From NCBI RefSeq assembly GCF_005280195.1, contig NZ_SZPR01000010.1, positions 371,888-435,887 of the forward strand: a stretch of 64,000 nt of DNA, given 5' to 3'. This document shows positions 46,656-57,081 of the stretch, piece after piece. How positions within the stretch are numbered: position 1 is the stretch's first letter; each line of letters opens with the position of its first letter. Position numbers and translations under genes: made by a program. The notes under the pieces are model-generated. The model ran no database searches. It was not told the origin of the DNA and was given only the letters and a program-made list of their open reading frames with translations. This DNA is from Streptomyces galbus (GTDB lineage Bacteria; Actinomycetota; Actinomycetes; Streptomycetales; Streptomycetaceae).

Positions 46656-48092
46656 ATGTCAGCAGCCGAGGGTCCGCTCGTCGTCGGCGTGGACACGTCC
46701 ACCCAGTCCACCAAGGCGCTGGTCGTCGACGTGGCCACCGGCCGGGTCGTCGCGAGCGGCCAGGCGCCGCACACCGTGTCCTCGGGAGCGGGCCGCGAGA
46801 GCGACCCCCGGCAGTGGTGGGACGCGCTGTGCAAGGCGCTGCGCCAGTGCGGCGACGCGGCGCACGAGGCCGCCGCGGTGTCGATCGGTGGCCAGCAGCA
46901 CGGGCTGGTGACGCTGGACGCGCAGGGCGAGCCGGTCCGTCCCGCCCTGCTGTGGAACGACGTGCGTTCGGCGCCCCAGGCCCGCAGGCTGACCGAGGAG
47001 CTGGGCGGGGCGAAGTTCTGGGCGGAGCGCACCGGGTCGGTGCCGGCCGCCTCCTTCACGGTCACCAAGTGGGCGTGGCTCGCCGAGAACGAGCCCGAGG
47101 CCGTCCGCGCCACGCGCGCGGTGCGCCTCCCCCACGACTACCTCACCGAGCGCCTCACCGGTGAGGGCACCACCGACCGCGGCGACGCCTCCGGCACGGG
47201 CTGGTGGGCGTCGGCCACCGAGGCGTACGACCCGGAGATCCTCGCCCACGTGGGCCTCGACCAGGCACTGCTGCCGCGCGTGGTGCGGCCCGGTGAGGTC
47301 GCGGGCACCGTGCACCGCCACGACCTGCCGTTCTCCAAGGGCACCCTGGTGGCCCCCGGCACCGGCGACAACGCGGCGGCCGCGCTGGGCCTCGGGCTGC
47401 GCCCCGGCAGCCCGGTGCTCAGCCTGGGCACCTCCGGCACGGTGTACGCCGTCTCCCGGCACCGCCCCGCCGACCCGACCGGCACGGTCGCGGGCTTCGC
47501 CGACGCGCACGGCGACTGGCTGCCGCTGGCCTGCACCCTCAACTGCACGCTCGCGGTCGACCGGCTGGCCGCGCTGCTGGGCCTGGACCGTGAGGCCGTC
47601 GAGCCCGCGGGCGGCGTCACGCTGCTGCCCTACCTGGACGGCGAGCGCACCCCGAACCTGCCGCACGCCGCCGGGCTGCTGACCGGCCTGCGCCACGACA
47701 CGACCGGCGGCCAGATCCTCCAGGCCGCCTACGACGGTGCCGTGCACGCGCTGCTCGCCGCGCTCGACCTGGTCCTCGACGAGGACGCGGACCGCTCCGC
47801 CCCGCTGCTGCTGATCGGCGGCGGCGCGCGCGGCACCGCGTGGCAGCAGACGGTACGACGGCTCTCCGGACGCCCGGTCCAGGTGCCCGAGGCCAGGGAA
47901 CTGGTCGCGCTCGGCGCCGCCGCCCAGGCCGCCGGCCTGCTGACCGGCGAGGACCCGGCCGCCGTGGCCCGGCGCTGGGACACCGCCCGGGGGCCGGTGC
48001 TGGAGCCCGTGGAGCGGGACGGGGCGACGATGGACCGGATCTCCGGGGTACTCTCCGATGCCGCGGCGCTGCTGGAGCGGGGCACGGACTGA
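46656..48092 (+). CDS. xylB: Xylulokinase
   Basis: A 478-residue FGGY carbohydrate kinase that phosphorylates D-xylulose to xylulose 5-phosphate for the pentose-phosphate pathway. N-terminal phosphate-binding loop: VVGVDTSTQSTKALVVD. Substrate region: GGQQHGLV and ALLWNDVRSAPQ. C-terminal ATPase lobe: VAPGTGDNAAAALGLG, LSLGTSGTVYAVSRH and LLIGGGARGTAWQQTVRRL. The catalytic base is expected in the conserved GTGDN aspartate. AGGGAGA precedes the ATG at 46656. It is divergent to xylA and followed, after 219 bp, by the ROK regulator. Confidence 0.97.
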   Translation: MSAAEGPLVVGVDTSTQSTKALVVDVATGRVVASGQAPHTVSSGAGRESDPRQWWDALCKALRQCGDAAHEAAAVSIGGQQHGLVTLDAQGEPVRPALLWNDVRSAPQARRLTEELGGAKFWAERTGSVPAASFTVTKWAWLAENEPEAVRATRAVRLPHDYLTERLTGEGTTDRGDASGTGWWASATEAYDPEILAHVGLDQALLPRVVRPGEVAGTVHRHDLPFSKGTLVAPGTGDNAAAALGLGLRPGSPVLSLGTSGTVYAVSRHRPADPTGTVAGFADAHGDWLPLACTLNCTLAVDRLAALLGLDREAVEPAGGVTLLPYLDGERTPNLPHAAGLLTGLRHDTTGGQILQAAYDGAVHALLAALDLVLDEDADRSAPLLLIGGGARGTAWQQTVRRLSGRPVQVPEARELVALGAAAQAAGLLTGEDPAAVARRWDTARGPVLEPVERDGATMDRISGVLSDAAALLERGTD

Positions 48093-48191
48093 GCCCGGAC
48101 GACGGCCGGCCCGGACCCCGGGAACTTCCGGTGACCGGGCCGGGACCGGCACGAGGTGCCGGCGCTGCGCCGAGCGGCGCCGGGACCGACC

Positions 48192-48237
48192 CAGGGCCCG
48201 GTGACGGACCGACGCAGGGCCCGGTGACGGACCGACG
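48192..48237. repeat. Perfect 23-bp tandem duplication
   Basis: Two identical 23-bp units (48192-48214 and 48215-48237), each CAGGGCCCGGTGACGGACCG plus ACG, lie between xylB and the ROK gene. Part of a further, diverged copy precedes them. Confidence 0.8.
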
Positions 48238-48311
48238 ACGTCGGCCGTCCCGGGGCACCGGCGAAGGCCGCCGCGAGGACCACGAAGGCCGACCTGAGGA
48301 CTGACGGAGGC

Positions 48312-49520
48312 ATGAGCGCACCGCTGCACGAGTCCCGACCCACCGGCCGGGGGCCGGCGCTGCCCGACACCCAGCAGGGCATGCGCCGCCGCAACCTGGC
48401 GCGCGTGATGCACGCCGTCCGCGCCGAGGGGTCGTTGTCGCGGGCGGCGGTCGCCTCGCGCATCGGGCTGACCCGGGCGGCCGTGTCGACCCTGGTCGAC
48501 GAGCTGATACGCACCGGACTGCTGGAGGAACTGGGGCCCGAGCGGCCCGGGCGGGTGGGCCGCCCCGGCTCGGCGCTCGCCGTGAGCGGCCACGGTCCGG
48601 CGGGGATCGGGGCGGAGATCGGCGTCGACCACCTCGCGGTGTGCGCGATGGACCTGCGCGGCGAGGTGCGGGCCAGGGCCGTGCGGCACGGCACCAACCG
48701 GGGCCGCTCCCCCGGGCCGGTCGTCGCCGAACTGGCCGAGCTGATCGACGAGGTGGTCACGGCCGCCCGGGGCGAGCGGCTGTGGCCGGCCGGGCTGGCC
48801 GTGGCGGTGCCCGGACTGGTGGCCCGCGACGGCCGCACCGTCGTCCGCGCCCCGAACCTGGACTGGCACGACACGGACCTGGGCGAGCTGCTGCCCTCGG
48901 ACCACGCACTGACCGTGGACAACGAGGCCAACTTCGGCGCCCTGGCGGAGCTGTGGCTCACCGAGGGCACCCCGCGGGACTTCCTGCACGTGTCGGCGGA
49001 GATCGGCATCGGTGGCGCGGTCGTCGTCGACGGCAGTCTGCTGCGCGGCACGCGCGGTTTCGCGGGCGAACTGGGCCACGTCCCCGTCCACCCCGACGGG
49101 CCCGCGTGCGGGTGCGGCGGGCGCGGCTGCCTGGAGCAGTACGCCGGCGAGGAGGCCGTGCTGCGCGCGGCCGGACTCGAACTGGGCGAGGACCGGGTGG
49201 GGTTGCTCGCGGGGCGGGCGGCCGACGGCGACGAGGACGTACGGCGCGCCCTGCGCGACGCCGGGGAAGCGCTGGGCATCGCGCTGACCGGCGCCGTCAA
49301 CCTCCTCGACCCGCGGTCCGTGGTGCTGGGCGGCGCCCTCGCCGGGCTCGCGCCGTGGCTCCTGCCCTCCCTGGAGGAGGAGTTGGCGCGCCGCACGGCG
49401 GGACCCGCGTGCCCGGTGGCGGTGTCCCCGCTGGGCCCGCAGGGGCCGCTGCTCGGCGCGGCGCACGCGGTGGTGCGCGGGGTGCTGGACGACCCGGCGG
49501 GCGTGGCCGCCCACTCCTGA
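48312..49520 (+). CDS. ROK-family transcriptional regulator (XylR-like)
   Basis: A 402-residue ROK repressor. The N-terminal winged helix (about 25-85) is RRRNLARVMHAVRAEGSLSR then AAVASRIGLTRAAVSTLVDE. The sugar-kinase-like domain follows with IGAEIGVDHLAV, VAVPGLVARDGRTV, NEANFGALAEL, the EIGIGGAVVVDG loop and the zinc-binding motif GHVPVHPDGPACGCGGRGCL. ROK regulators bind a sugar in this fold and leave DNA. Its place behind xylB makes it the likely xylose regulator, with the site at 46562-46592 as target. The ATG at 48312 has GGAGG very close; an internal ATG at residue 24 is an alternative. Confidence 0.92.
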   Translation: MSAPLHESRPTGRGPALPDTQQGMRRRNLARVMHAVRAEGSLSRAAVASRIGLTRAAVSTLVDELIRTGLLEELGPERPGRVGRPGSALAVSGHGPAGIGAEIGVDHLAVCAMDLRGEVRARAVRHGTNRGRSPGPVVAELAELIDEVVTAARGERLWPAGLAVAVPGLVARDGRTVVRAPNLDWHDTDLGELLPSDHALTVDNEANFGALAELWLTEGTPRDFLHVSAEIGIGGAVVVDGSLLRGTRGFAGELGHVPVHPDGPACGCGGRGCLEQYAGEEAVLRAAGLELGEDRVGLLAGRAADGDEDVRRALRDAGEALGIALTGAVNLLDPRSVVLGGALAGLAPWLLPSLEEELARRTAGPACPVAVSPLGPQGPLLGAAHAVVRGVLDDPAGVAAHS

Positions 49521-49614
49521 CACCGGATCAGGGGCCGCAGGTGCGGCACCTGTTGTCGGGCCCCGGTCCCCGCGTGAGGATGGTCCCCAGCCGTATCGCT
49601 GTCGGGAGGCCGAC

Positions 49615-51066
49615 TTGACCGATCCCTGGGTGGCTCTGGAGCCGGGCGCCGACCCCGGCGAGCGCGTACGGGCGCTGCGGCGCGCGCACGAGACGTTCAC
49701 CGCGGCGGGCACCGTGCCGCGGCCGGTGCGGACCGTGGTGGCCGACTCCTGGAGACGGTCCGCGCGGGCCGGTGTCGGGCCGGACGGCGCCGCGAGCGTC
49801 GAGTTGAGCGACGGCGACCTCGGCGCGTACCGGGCGGAGCACCCGCTGGCCGCGGTGATGCCGCTGTTCCGGGAGCTGATGGGCACGTTCGCCGCCGACG
49901 GCGAGCACCTGCTCGCGGTGTGCGACGCGCACGGGCGGCTGCTGTGGGTCGAGGGGCACCCGGCGACGCGCCGCAAGGCGGGGCGGATGAACTTCGTGCC
50001 CGGCGCCCGGTGGGCGGAGAGCGCGGTCGGCACGAACGCGCCGGGGACGGCCGTCGCGGTGGACCGGCCGGTGCAGGTGTTCGCGGCCGAGCACTTCATC
50101 CGGCGCGTGCAGCCGTGGACGTGCGCGGCGGCCCCGGTGCACGACCCGCGCACCGGACGGGTGCTGGGCGCGGTGGACATCACCGGGGGCGACGGGCTGG
50201 CGCACCCGCACAGCCTGGGTTTCGTCCAGGCGGTCGCGCGGGCCGCCGAGTCGCACCTGGCGCTGCTCGCACCGCACCGCCCGCACCCGGACACACCGCA
50301 GCTGACGGCGCTCGGGCGCGACGAGGCGCTGCTGCGCGGCGGCGGACGGCGGATCCGGCTGAGCCGGCGGCACAGCGAGATCCTGGTGCTGCTGGCCGGT
50401 CACCCGGAGGGCCTGAGCGGGGACGAACTGCTGTGCGCGCTGTACGCGGACGAGTCGGTGACCCCGGTGACACTGCGGGCGGAACTGGCCCGGCTGCGCG
50501 GGGTGTTGGGGCCGGGTCTGCTGGCGTCGCGGCCGTACCGGCTCACGGGGCCGGTGACGTCCGACGCCGCGGTGGTGGAGCGCCGTCTGGCGGCCGGCTC
50601 GGTCACGGGCGCGGCGGCGGCGTACGCCGGTCCGCTGCTGCCGGCGTCGCAGGCCCCGGCGGTCGTCCGTATCCGGGAGCGGCTGGCCGACGAGGTGCGG
50701 GCCGCGCTGATCGCCCGCGGGGACCCCGACCTGCTGGCGGACTGGGTGCACGCGGCGTGGGGCGAGGAAGACCTCGACGCGTGGCGGGCGTTGGCGGCCG
50801 CGCGTCCCACGGCGGCGGTCCGGGCCCGGCTCGCGGCGCTGGAGGCGGAGCTCGCCGCGCCGGCCGGATGGGAGCGGGCGGGCGGCTCGGCCGGGACCGG
50901 ACACCCGGCGGTCCGGGCCGGACAGCCGGCAGCGCGGGCCGGACAGGCGACGGCGTGGGCCGGGCACTCGACGGCGCGGCCGGGGCATCCGGCGGTCCAG
51001 GCCCGCGGGGGTGCGGCCCCGGACCCGGGCAGGCCCCCGACGGCACGCAACCTCCGTGCAACGTAG
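49615..51066 (+). CDS. GAF-domain transcriptional regulator
   Basis: A 483-residue regulator that resembles the sensory part of AcoR-type activators. The N-terminus has VRTVVADSWRRSARAGV, then a GAF domain (about 90-200) with RMNFVPGARWAESAVGTNAP and WTCAAAPVHDPRTGRVLGAV. A winged-helix follows at about 235-300 (RHSEILVLLAGHPEGLSGDE, VTPVTLRAELARLRGVL). There is no sigma-54 AAA domain. The tail is a degenerate repeat GHPAVRAGQPAARAGQ. The start is a TTG at 49615 with GGGAGG 5 bp before it; no ATG is close. The aldehyde dehydrogenase gene follows in the same direction, and it probably controls that gene in response to an aldehyde or alcohol. Confidence 0.85.
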   Translation: MTDPWVALEPGADPGERVRALRRAHETFTAAGTVPRPVRTVVADSWRRSARAGVGPDGAASVELSDGDLGAYRAEHPLAAVMPLFRELMGTFAADGEHLLAVCDAHGRLLWVEGHPATRRKAGRMNFVPGARWAESAVGTNAPGTAVAVDRPVQVFAAEHFIRRVQPWTCAAAPVHDPRTGRVLGAVDITGGDGLAHPHSLGFVQAVARAAESHLALLAPHRPHPDTPQLTALGRDEALLRGGGRRIRLSRRHSEILVLLAGHPEGLSGDELLCALYADESVTPVTLRAELARLRGVLGPGLLASRPYRLTGPVTSDAAVVERRLAAGSVTGAAAAYAGPLLPASQAPAVVRIRERLADEVRAALIARGDPDLLADWVHAAWGEEDLDAWRALAAARPTAAVRARLAALEAELAAPAGWERAGGSAGTGHPAVRAGQPAARAGQATAWAGHSTARPGHPAVQARGGAAPDPGRPPTARNLRAT

Positions 51067-51132
51067 CGGCTCCTAGCCTCGCGTCGAGAGCCGCCCAACG
51101 GCGGGCGGCGCTTGCTGAGGGAGGCCACCCGC

Positions 51133-52656
<1,524 letters not shown>

Positions 52657-52688
52657 AGACGGGGAGTCACACCCGCCGACACGCCCTG

Positions 52689-52727
52689 GGGCGCCCGGTG
52701 CCGCGCGAGCGGCGGCACCGGGCGCCC
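52689..52727 (+). terminator. Strong hairpin terminator after the aldehyde dehydrogenase
   Basis: A perfect 16-bp stem (52689-52704 with 52712-52727) and a 7-base loop lie 32 bp behind the stop codon. It is entirely GC-rich with only a short T-containing tail. Confidence 0.9.
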
Positions 52728-52813
52728 TTGCGTTGGTGGGTGCGCGCGTTCGGGCGTTGTTGCGCGCATCCTTGACGGTCCAACAACCGCTTTCTACGCT
52801 CCGGCTCACGCCG

Positions 52814-52827
52814 TGGAAGCGCTCCCA
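52814..52827. promoter_or_regulatory. CebR-like LacI-family operator before the PL11 lyase
   Basis: TGGAAGCGCTCCCA differs in one base from TGGGAGCGCTCCCA, the 14-bp site of the cellobiose repressor CebR known from Streptomyces. It is centred about 49 bp before the GTG of the lyase gene, where it could overlap the promoter. Another LacI-family sugar repressor could also read it. Confidence 0.65.
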
Positions 52828-52868
52828 CGCCTTCCCGAGCGCTGCCGCCCCCCACACCGGAGATCATC

Positions 52869-54755
52869 GTGACTTACACACACTGGCGCCCCCGCACGGC
52901 GTCGCCCCGGCCTCGCGGCCGACTGCTGGCCGGCATGACGGCCGCCGCCCTCGCGGCCTGCCTGCTCGGCGCGGCACCGCAGACCGCGCACGCCGCGACC
53001 GCGCGGCAGGCGGAGCGCCTCGACCGGGGGCTGGTCAGCGTCCACACCGGCAGCGGCAACCTGGTGTCATGGCGGTGGCTGGCCACCGACGCGGACGACG
53101 TGGCGTTCAACGTCTACCGCGGGGCGACGAAGCTGACCGCCTCCCCCGTCACCACCGCCACCGACTACTTCGACTCCGGGGCCCCCGACTCGGCCGACTA
53201 CACCGTGCGCGCGGTGGTCGGCGGCGTCGAGCAGGCGTCCTCCGAGCACGCGCTCCAGTTCCGCGCCGGCTACAAGGACGTGCCGATCTCGCCCCCGGCA
53301 GGCGGCACCACCCCGGACGGAGTGGCGTACACCTACGAGGCGAACGACGCCTCCGTGGGCGACCTGGACGGCGACGGCGCGCTCGACCTCGTGCTGAAGT
53401 GGCAGCCGACCAACGCCAAGGACAACTCCCAGTCCGGCTACACCGGCACCACCGTCGTCGACGGCATCCGGCTCGACGGCACCCGGCTGTGGCGGATCGA
53501 CCTGGGCCGCAACATCCGCTCGGGCGCGCACTACACGCAGTTCCAGGTGTACGACTACGACGGCGACGGCCGCGCCGAGGTCGCGATGAAGACCGCCGAC
53601 GGCGCCCGGGACGGCACCGGCGCGGTCATCGGCAACTCCTCGGCCGACCACCGCAACTCCAGCGGCTACGTGCTGTCCGGCCCGGAGTACCTGACGATGT
53701 TCGACGGGCGGACCGGCAAGGCGATGGGCACGGTCGACTACGTCCCGGCCCGCGGCACCGTCTCCTCCTGGGGCGACTCCTACGGCAACCGCGTCGACCG
53801 GTTCCTGGCCGGCACCGCCTACCTGGACGGCTCCCGCCCCTCCCTGATCATGGCCCGGGGCTACTACACGCGGACCGTCATCGCCGCCTGGGACTGGCGC
53901 GGCGGTGCCTTCACCCGGCGGTGGACCTTCGACACCGCCTCTTCCACCAACACCGGCAAGGGCTACGACGGCCAGGGCAACCACCAGTTGGCGATCGCCG
54001 ACGTCGACGGTGACGGCCGCGACGAGATCGTCTACGGGGCGATGGCCGTGGACGACAACGGCGCCGGTCTGTGGACCACGCGGAACGGCCACGGCGACGC
54101 GATGCACGTCGGCGACCTGGACCCCGCGCGTCCCGGGCTGGAGGAGTTCAAGGTCGACGAGGACTCCGCCAAGCCGTCGTCGTGGATGGCCGACGCCCGT
54201 ACCGGGCAGGTCCTGTGGTCCACCCCCGCCAACGGCGACAACGGCCGCGGGGTCTCCGGGGACATCTGGTCCGGCAGCGCCGGTGCCGAGTCGTGGTCGT
54301 CGGCGGAGAGCGGTCTGCGCGGCCCGTCCGGCGCGGTCGTCACCGGCCGCAAGCCCTCCAGCACCAACTTCCTGTCCTGGTGGGACGGCGACACCGTACG
54401 CGAACTCCTCGACGCCACCCACATCGACAAGTACGGCCCCTCGGCCGACACCCGGCTGCTGACCGGCTCCGGCGTCCACGCCAACAACGGCACCAAGGCC
54501 ACGCCGTCGCTGTCCGGGGACATCCTCGGCGACTGGCGCGAGGAGGTCGTCTGGCCCACCAGCGACAACCGGGCTCTGCGGATCTACTCCACGCCGTACC
54601 AGACGGGCACGAGGATCACCACGCTGCTCCACGACACCCAGTACCGCACCGCCCTGGCCTGGCAGAACACCGCCTACAACCAGCCGCCGCACCCCGGCTT
54701 CTTCATCGGCGCCGGCATGGCCACCGCCCCCCGTCCCGACGTCTACACCCCCTGA
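52869..54755 (+). CDS. Secreted rhamnogalacturonan lyase, family PL11
   Basis: A 628-residue exported lyase related to YesW. The signal peptide runs through LLAGMTAAALAACLLGAAPQ, with cleavage after TAHAA. The mature enzyme opens with ERLDRGLVSVHTGSGNLVSW and a Fn3-like beta domain, then the eight-bladed propeller with calcium-binding repeats GDLDGDGALDL, YDYDGDGRAEVAMKT, ADVDGDGRDEIVYG, and GLEEFKVDED and GDILGDWREEVVW. PL11 enzymes cut rhamnogalacturonan I of pectin. The start is a GTG at 52869 with CCGGAG upstream. A CebR-like operator stands in front. The end overlaps the converging dehydrogenase gene by 13 bp. Confidence 0.93.
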   Translation: MTYTHWRPRTASPRPRGRLLAGMTAAALAACLLGAAPQTAHAATARQAERLDRGLVSVHTGSGNLVSWRWLATDADDVAFNVYRGATKLTASPVTTATDYFDSGAPDSADYTVRAVVGGVEQASSEHALQFRAGYKDVPISPPAGGTTPDGVAYTYEANDASVGDLDGDGALDLVLKWQPTNAKDNSQSGYTGTTVVDGIRLDGTRLWRIDLGRNIRSGAHYTQFQVYDYDGDGRAEVAMKTADGARDGTGAVIGNSSADHRNSSGYVLSGPEYLTMFDGRTGKAMGTVDYVPARGTVSSWGDSYGNRVDRFLAGTAYLDGSRPSLIMARGYYTRTVIAAWDWRGGAFTRRWTFDTASSTNTGKGYDGQGNHQLAIADVDGDGRDEIVYGAMAVDDNGAGLWTTRNGHGDAMHVGDLDPARPGLEEFKVDEDSAKPSSWMADARTGQVLWSTPANGDNGRGVSGDIWSGSAGAESWSSAESGLRGPSGAVVTGRKPSSTNFLSWWDGDTVRELLDATHIDKYGPSADTRLLTGSGVHANNGTKATPSLSGDILGDWREEVVWPTSDNRALRIYSTPYQTGTRITTLLHDTQYRTALAWQNTAYNQPPHPGFFIGAGMATAPRPDVYTP

Positions 54756-55717
54756 CCCGGGCTCAGCACGCGCACCGGGTCGCCGTCGAGGTACGCGGCG
54801 ATGTCCTCCACCACCTCGCCGTAGAAGGTGCGGTAGTTGCCCTCGGTGACGTAGCCGAGGTGCGGGGTGGCCAGCACGTTGGGCAGGGAGCGCAGGGGGT
54901 CGTCGGCGGGGAGGGGCTCGGTGTCGAAGACGTCGAGCCCGGCCCCGGCGATCCAGCCCTCGCGCAGGGCGCGCAGCAGCGCGCTCCGGTCGACGAGGCC
55001 GGCGCGGGAGGTGTTGATCAGGTGGGCGTGCGGGCGCATCGCGCGCAGTTCCGGCTCGCCGAGCAGACCGCGGGTGCGGTCGGACAGGACGAGGTGGAGG
55101 GACACGAAGTCGCTGCGGCGCAGCAGGTCCTCCTTGCCGGAGGCCAGTTCGGCACCGCCCTCGGCCGCCCGCTCGGCAGTGAGGTGGGGGCTCCAGGCGA
55201 GGACGTCCATGCCGAACGCGGTGGCGACGCGGGCGACCCGGCTGCCGATCCGGCCCAGTCCGAGCACGCCCAGCGTCCGGCCGGCGAGGTCCTGGCCGAC
55301 GGTGGACTGCCAGGGTCCACCGTCGCGCAGGGCCCGGTTCTCGGTGGTGAGGTGGCGGGCGAGTCCGAGCAGGAGCGCCCAGGTGAGTTCGACGGGCGGG
55401 GTGGGGCTGCTCGCCGTGCCGCACACCGTCACGCCCTGCGCGGCCGCCGCGTCGACGTCGATGGAGGGGTTGCGCCGGCCGGTGGTGACCAGCAGGCGCA
55501 GCCTGGGCAGGCGGCGCAGCAGGCCGGCGTCGAACGGGGTGCGCTCCCGCATGGCCACGACGATCTCGCAGTCGACGAGTTCGGCGGCCAACCGGTCCTG
55601 ATCGGTGTGGTGTTCGCGCAGCGTGCGCACCTCGACCCGGTCGGCGAGGGGGCTCCAGTCCGCGTGGGTGAGGGCGGCGTCCTGGTAGTCGTCGAGTACG
55701 GCGCAGTGGAAGATCAT
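54743..55717 (-). CDS. D-isomer-specific 2-hydroxyacid dehydrogenase
   Basis: A 324-residue NAD-dependent D-2-hydroxyacid dehydrogenase. The nucleotide loop is LGVLGLGRIGSRVARVA. The catalytic triad is present: Arg in LINTSRAGLVD, Glu in GLDVFDTEPLP and His in LATPHLGYVTEGN. The substrate cannot be predicted; homologues act on glyoxylate, hydroxypyruvate or phosphoglycerate. The start ATG at 55717 precedes the first beta strand (MIFHCAVLDDYQ) without a good Shine-Dalgarno. Its end overlaps the lyase gene on the opposite strand. Confidence 0.92.
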   Translation of the reverse strand: MIFHCAVLDDYQDAALTHADWSPLADRVEVRTLREHHTDQDRLAAELVDCEIVVAMRERTPFDAGLLRRLPRLRLLVTTGRRNPSIDVDAAAAQGVTVCGTASSPTPPVELTWALLLGLARHLTTENRALRDGGPWQSTVGQDLAGRTLGVLGLGRIGSRVARVATAFGMDVLAWSPHLTAERAAEGGAELASGKEDLLRRSDFVSLHLVLSDRTRGLLGEPELRAMRPHAHLINTSRAGLVDRSALLRALREGWIAGAGLDVFDTEPLPADDPLRSLPNVLATPHLGYVTEGNYRTFYGEVVEDIAAYLDGDPVRVLSPGQGV

Positions 55718-55885
55718 GCGGGAATTCTGCCGCGCCTCCCGCACTGGACGGCCAGCGGCTCGACCCGGACCGGCGGCCACCGGTGGGGGGGTTCCATGGC
55801 GGCCGCCTGCGGCTCCGCCACCGCCCGGACGTCCATACCGTCGCGGATCGTAGCTCCACCTGCAGAGCGCGCCACACGAATCCGG

Positions 55886-56275
55886 CTATGCGGCCGGGCG
55901 TCTCCCGTAGTACGCGCTCACGGTCCTGGCCAGCTTCCGCTGGATCCTTCGAAGCACCGGGAGCGTGGCCTCGTCACTGAGCCCGGTGGTTGTCTGCCAC
56001 TCCACGCCTGAACCGACGAGGTCGCTGACGAAGACGATCTCCGCAGCCAGAAGAGTCCGCGCCCAATCGACGGGCTTGATCGGATCATCGTCAGCCAGAG
56101 CGCGGCCCAGGAGGCCGCACTGATCGAGCAGATCGCGAGCACTCTCGAATCCCATGCCGAAGGCGAGTTCGTCACTGCTCCGGGCCGGCCCGCCCCATTC
56201 GCCCAGAGCTCGCCGCAGCAGTTGGACCTCGCCCTCGGCCAGGAGCTCACTTGGCCTCACGGCTTGCTCCGGCAT
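55886..56275 (-). CDS. Hypothetical protein, divergent pair member 1
   Basis: A 129-residue soluble helical protein: ELLAEGEVQLLRRALGEWGG, LAFGMGFESARDLLDQCGLL, PIKPVDWARTLLAAEIVFVS and a C-terminal PVLRRIQRKLARTVSAYYGR. I recognise no family. It diverges from another helical hypothetical protein with 40 bp between the starts. Codon bias is less extreme than in its neighbours, which hints at acquisition. The ATG at 56275 is chosen; an upstream ATG at 56317 would overlap the divergent start. Confidence 0.6.
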   Translation of the reverse strand: MPEQAVRPSELLAEGEVQLLRRALGEWGGPARSSDELAFGMGFESARDLLDQCGLLGRALADDDPIKPVDWARTLLAAEIVFVSDLVGSGVEWQTTTGLSDEATLPVLRRIQRKLARTVSAYYGRRPAA

Positions 56276-56315
56276 TCGTCCCGCCTTCCTGCCTCGCCCT
56301 TGCCGCAGGACGATC

Positions 56316-56936
56316 ATGGAGGTCCGCAGCAGCCCGGACGACCGTGAACTGAGCAGCCTGTCGCGGAAGGTGATCCTGGACGAGCTGTCCGAGACGCTGG
56401 CCGGCTTCCGCACGCTGCTGGCCAAGCAGCAGTGGTCACCGGAGACCGTCACGATCCTCGGTTCCTTCCGCAACCTCGTGGGCCATCTGCGGACCGCCTG
56501 CCCCTGCCGGGACCGCACCGAGCAACTCGAACTGGCGCTGGAGCACTTCGCCCTCCACGCCGCACGTGAACCTTACCTGCCGACGGACGGCGATCTCCCT
56601 GCCGAGACCCGTCTCCTCATGGACGAGGCCGCCGGCTATGCGTACTTCTCGCTCACTCTGCTCGGCATCTTCGGACGCGAACCCTTCAACTCCCCCTTGG
56701 CCGCGGCCGCGCAGCACGGACCTGACGGCGACCCCGAACTCCTGGCACAGGCCCGGCTGGAACTCGCGATCTCCCCCCACAGCGCCAGACGTCTCGTCGA
56801 CGGCATCCGTGTGGCCTGGGGTCTGCCCTCTGCGACCGTCGAACCGTTGATCGCCTCCGTCCCTCCGCCCCGCAGCAGGGTCTGCCCGCGGCATCACCGC
56901 TCCACGCGGACTGCGAGCAGAGGTGCCGGGCGATGA
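56316..56936 (+). CDS. Hypothetical protein, divergent pair member 2
   Basis: A 206-residue protein, mainly helical: LSRKVILDELSETLAGFRTL, VTILGSFRNLVGHLRTACPC, QLELALEHFALHAAREPYLP and MDEAAGYAYFSLTLLGIFGR. The CPCRD motif near residue 65 could bind metal. I know no family. AGGA lies 6 bp before the ATG at 56316. It shares a 40-bp divergent promoter region with the preceding gene, so the two are probably controlled together. Confidence 0.55.
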   Translation: MEVRSSPDDRELSSLSRKVILDELSETLAGFRTLLAKQQWSPETVTILGSFRNLVGHLRTACPCRDRTEQLELALEHFALHAAREPYLPTDGDLPAETRLLMDEAAGYAYFSLTLLGIFGREPFNSPLAAAAQHGPDGDPELLAQARLELAISPHSARRLVDGIRVAWGLPSATVEPLIASVPPPRSRVCPRHHRSTRTASRGAGR

Positions 56937-57081
56937 GCTGACGGCTCCGCCACCCGCACCACCGGTGCGGCGAACCGCCCTCGGCGATCCGGGCATCGCC
57001 GGGGTGCGGGCGCGGTCCGCCGTGTCCGCACCCCGGCCGCTTCACCGATCAGGTCCGTCGGAGCCGGGAGAACGGCCGCGC

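Noticed and set aside
46659..50294. A long minus-strand frame of about 1200 codons
   Set aside because: It is antisense to xylB, the ROK and GAF regulators, which are certain. No motif was found in it.
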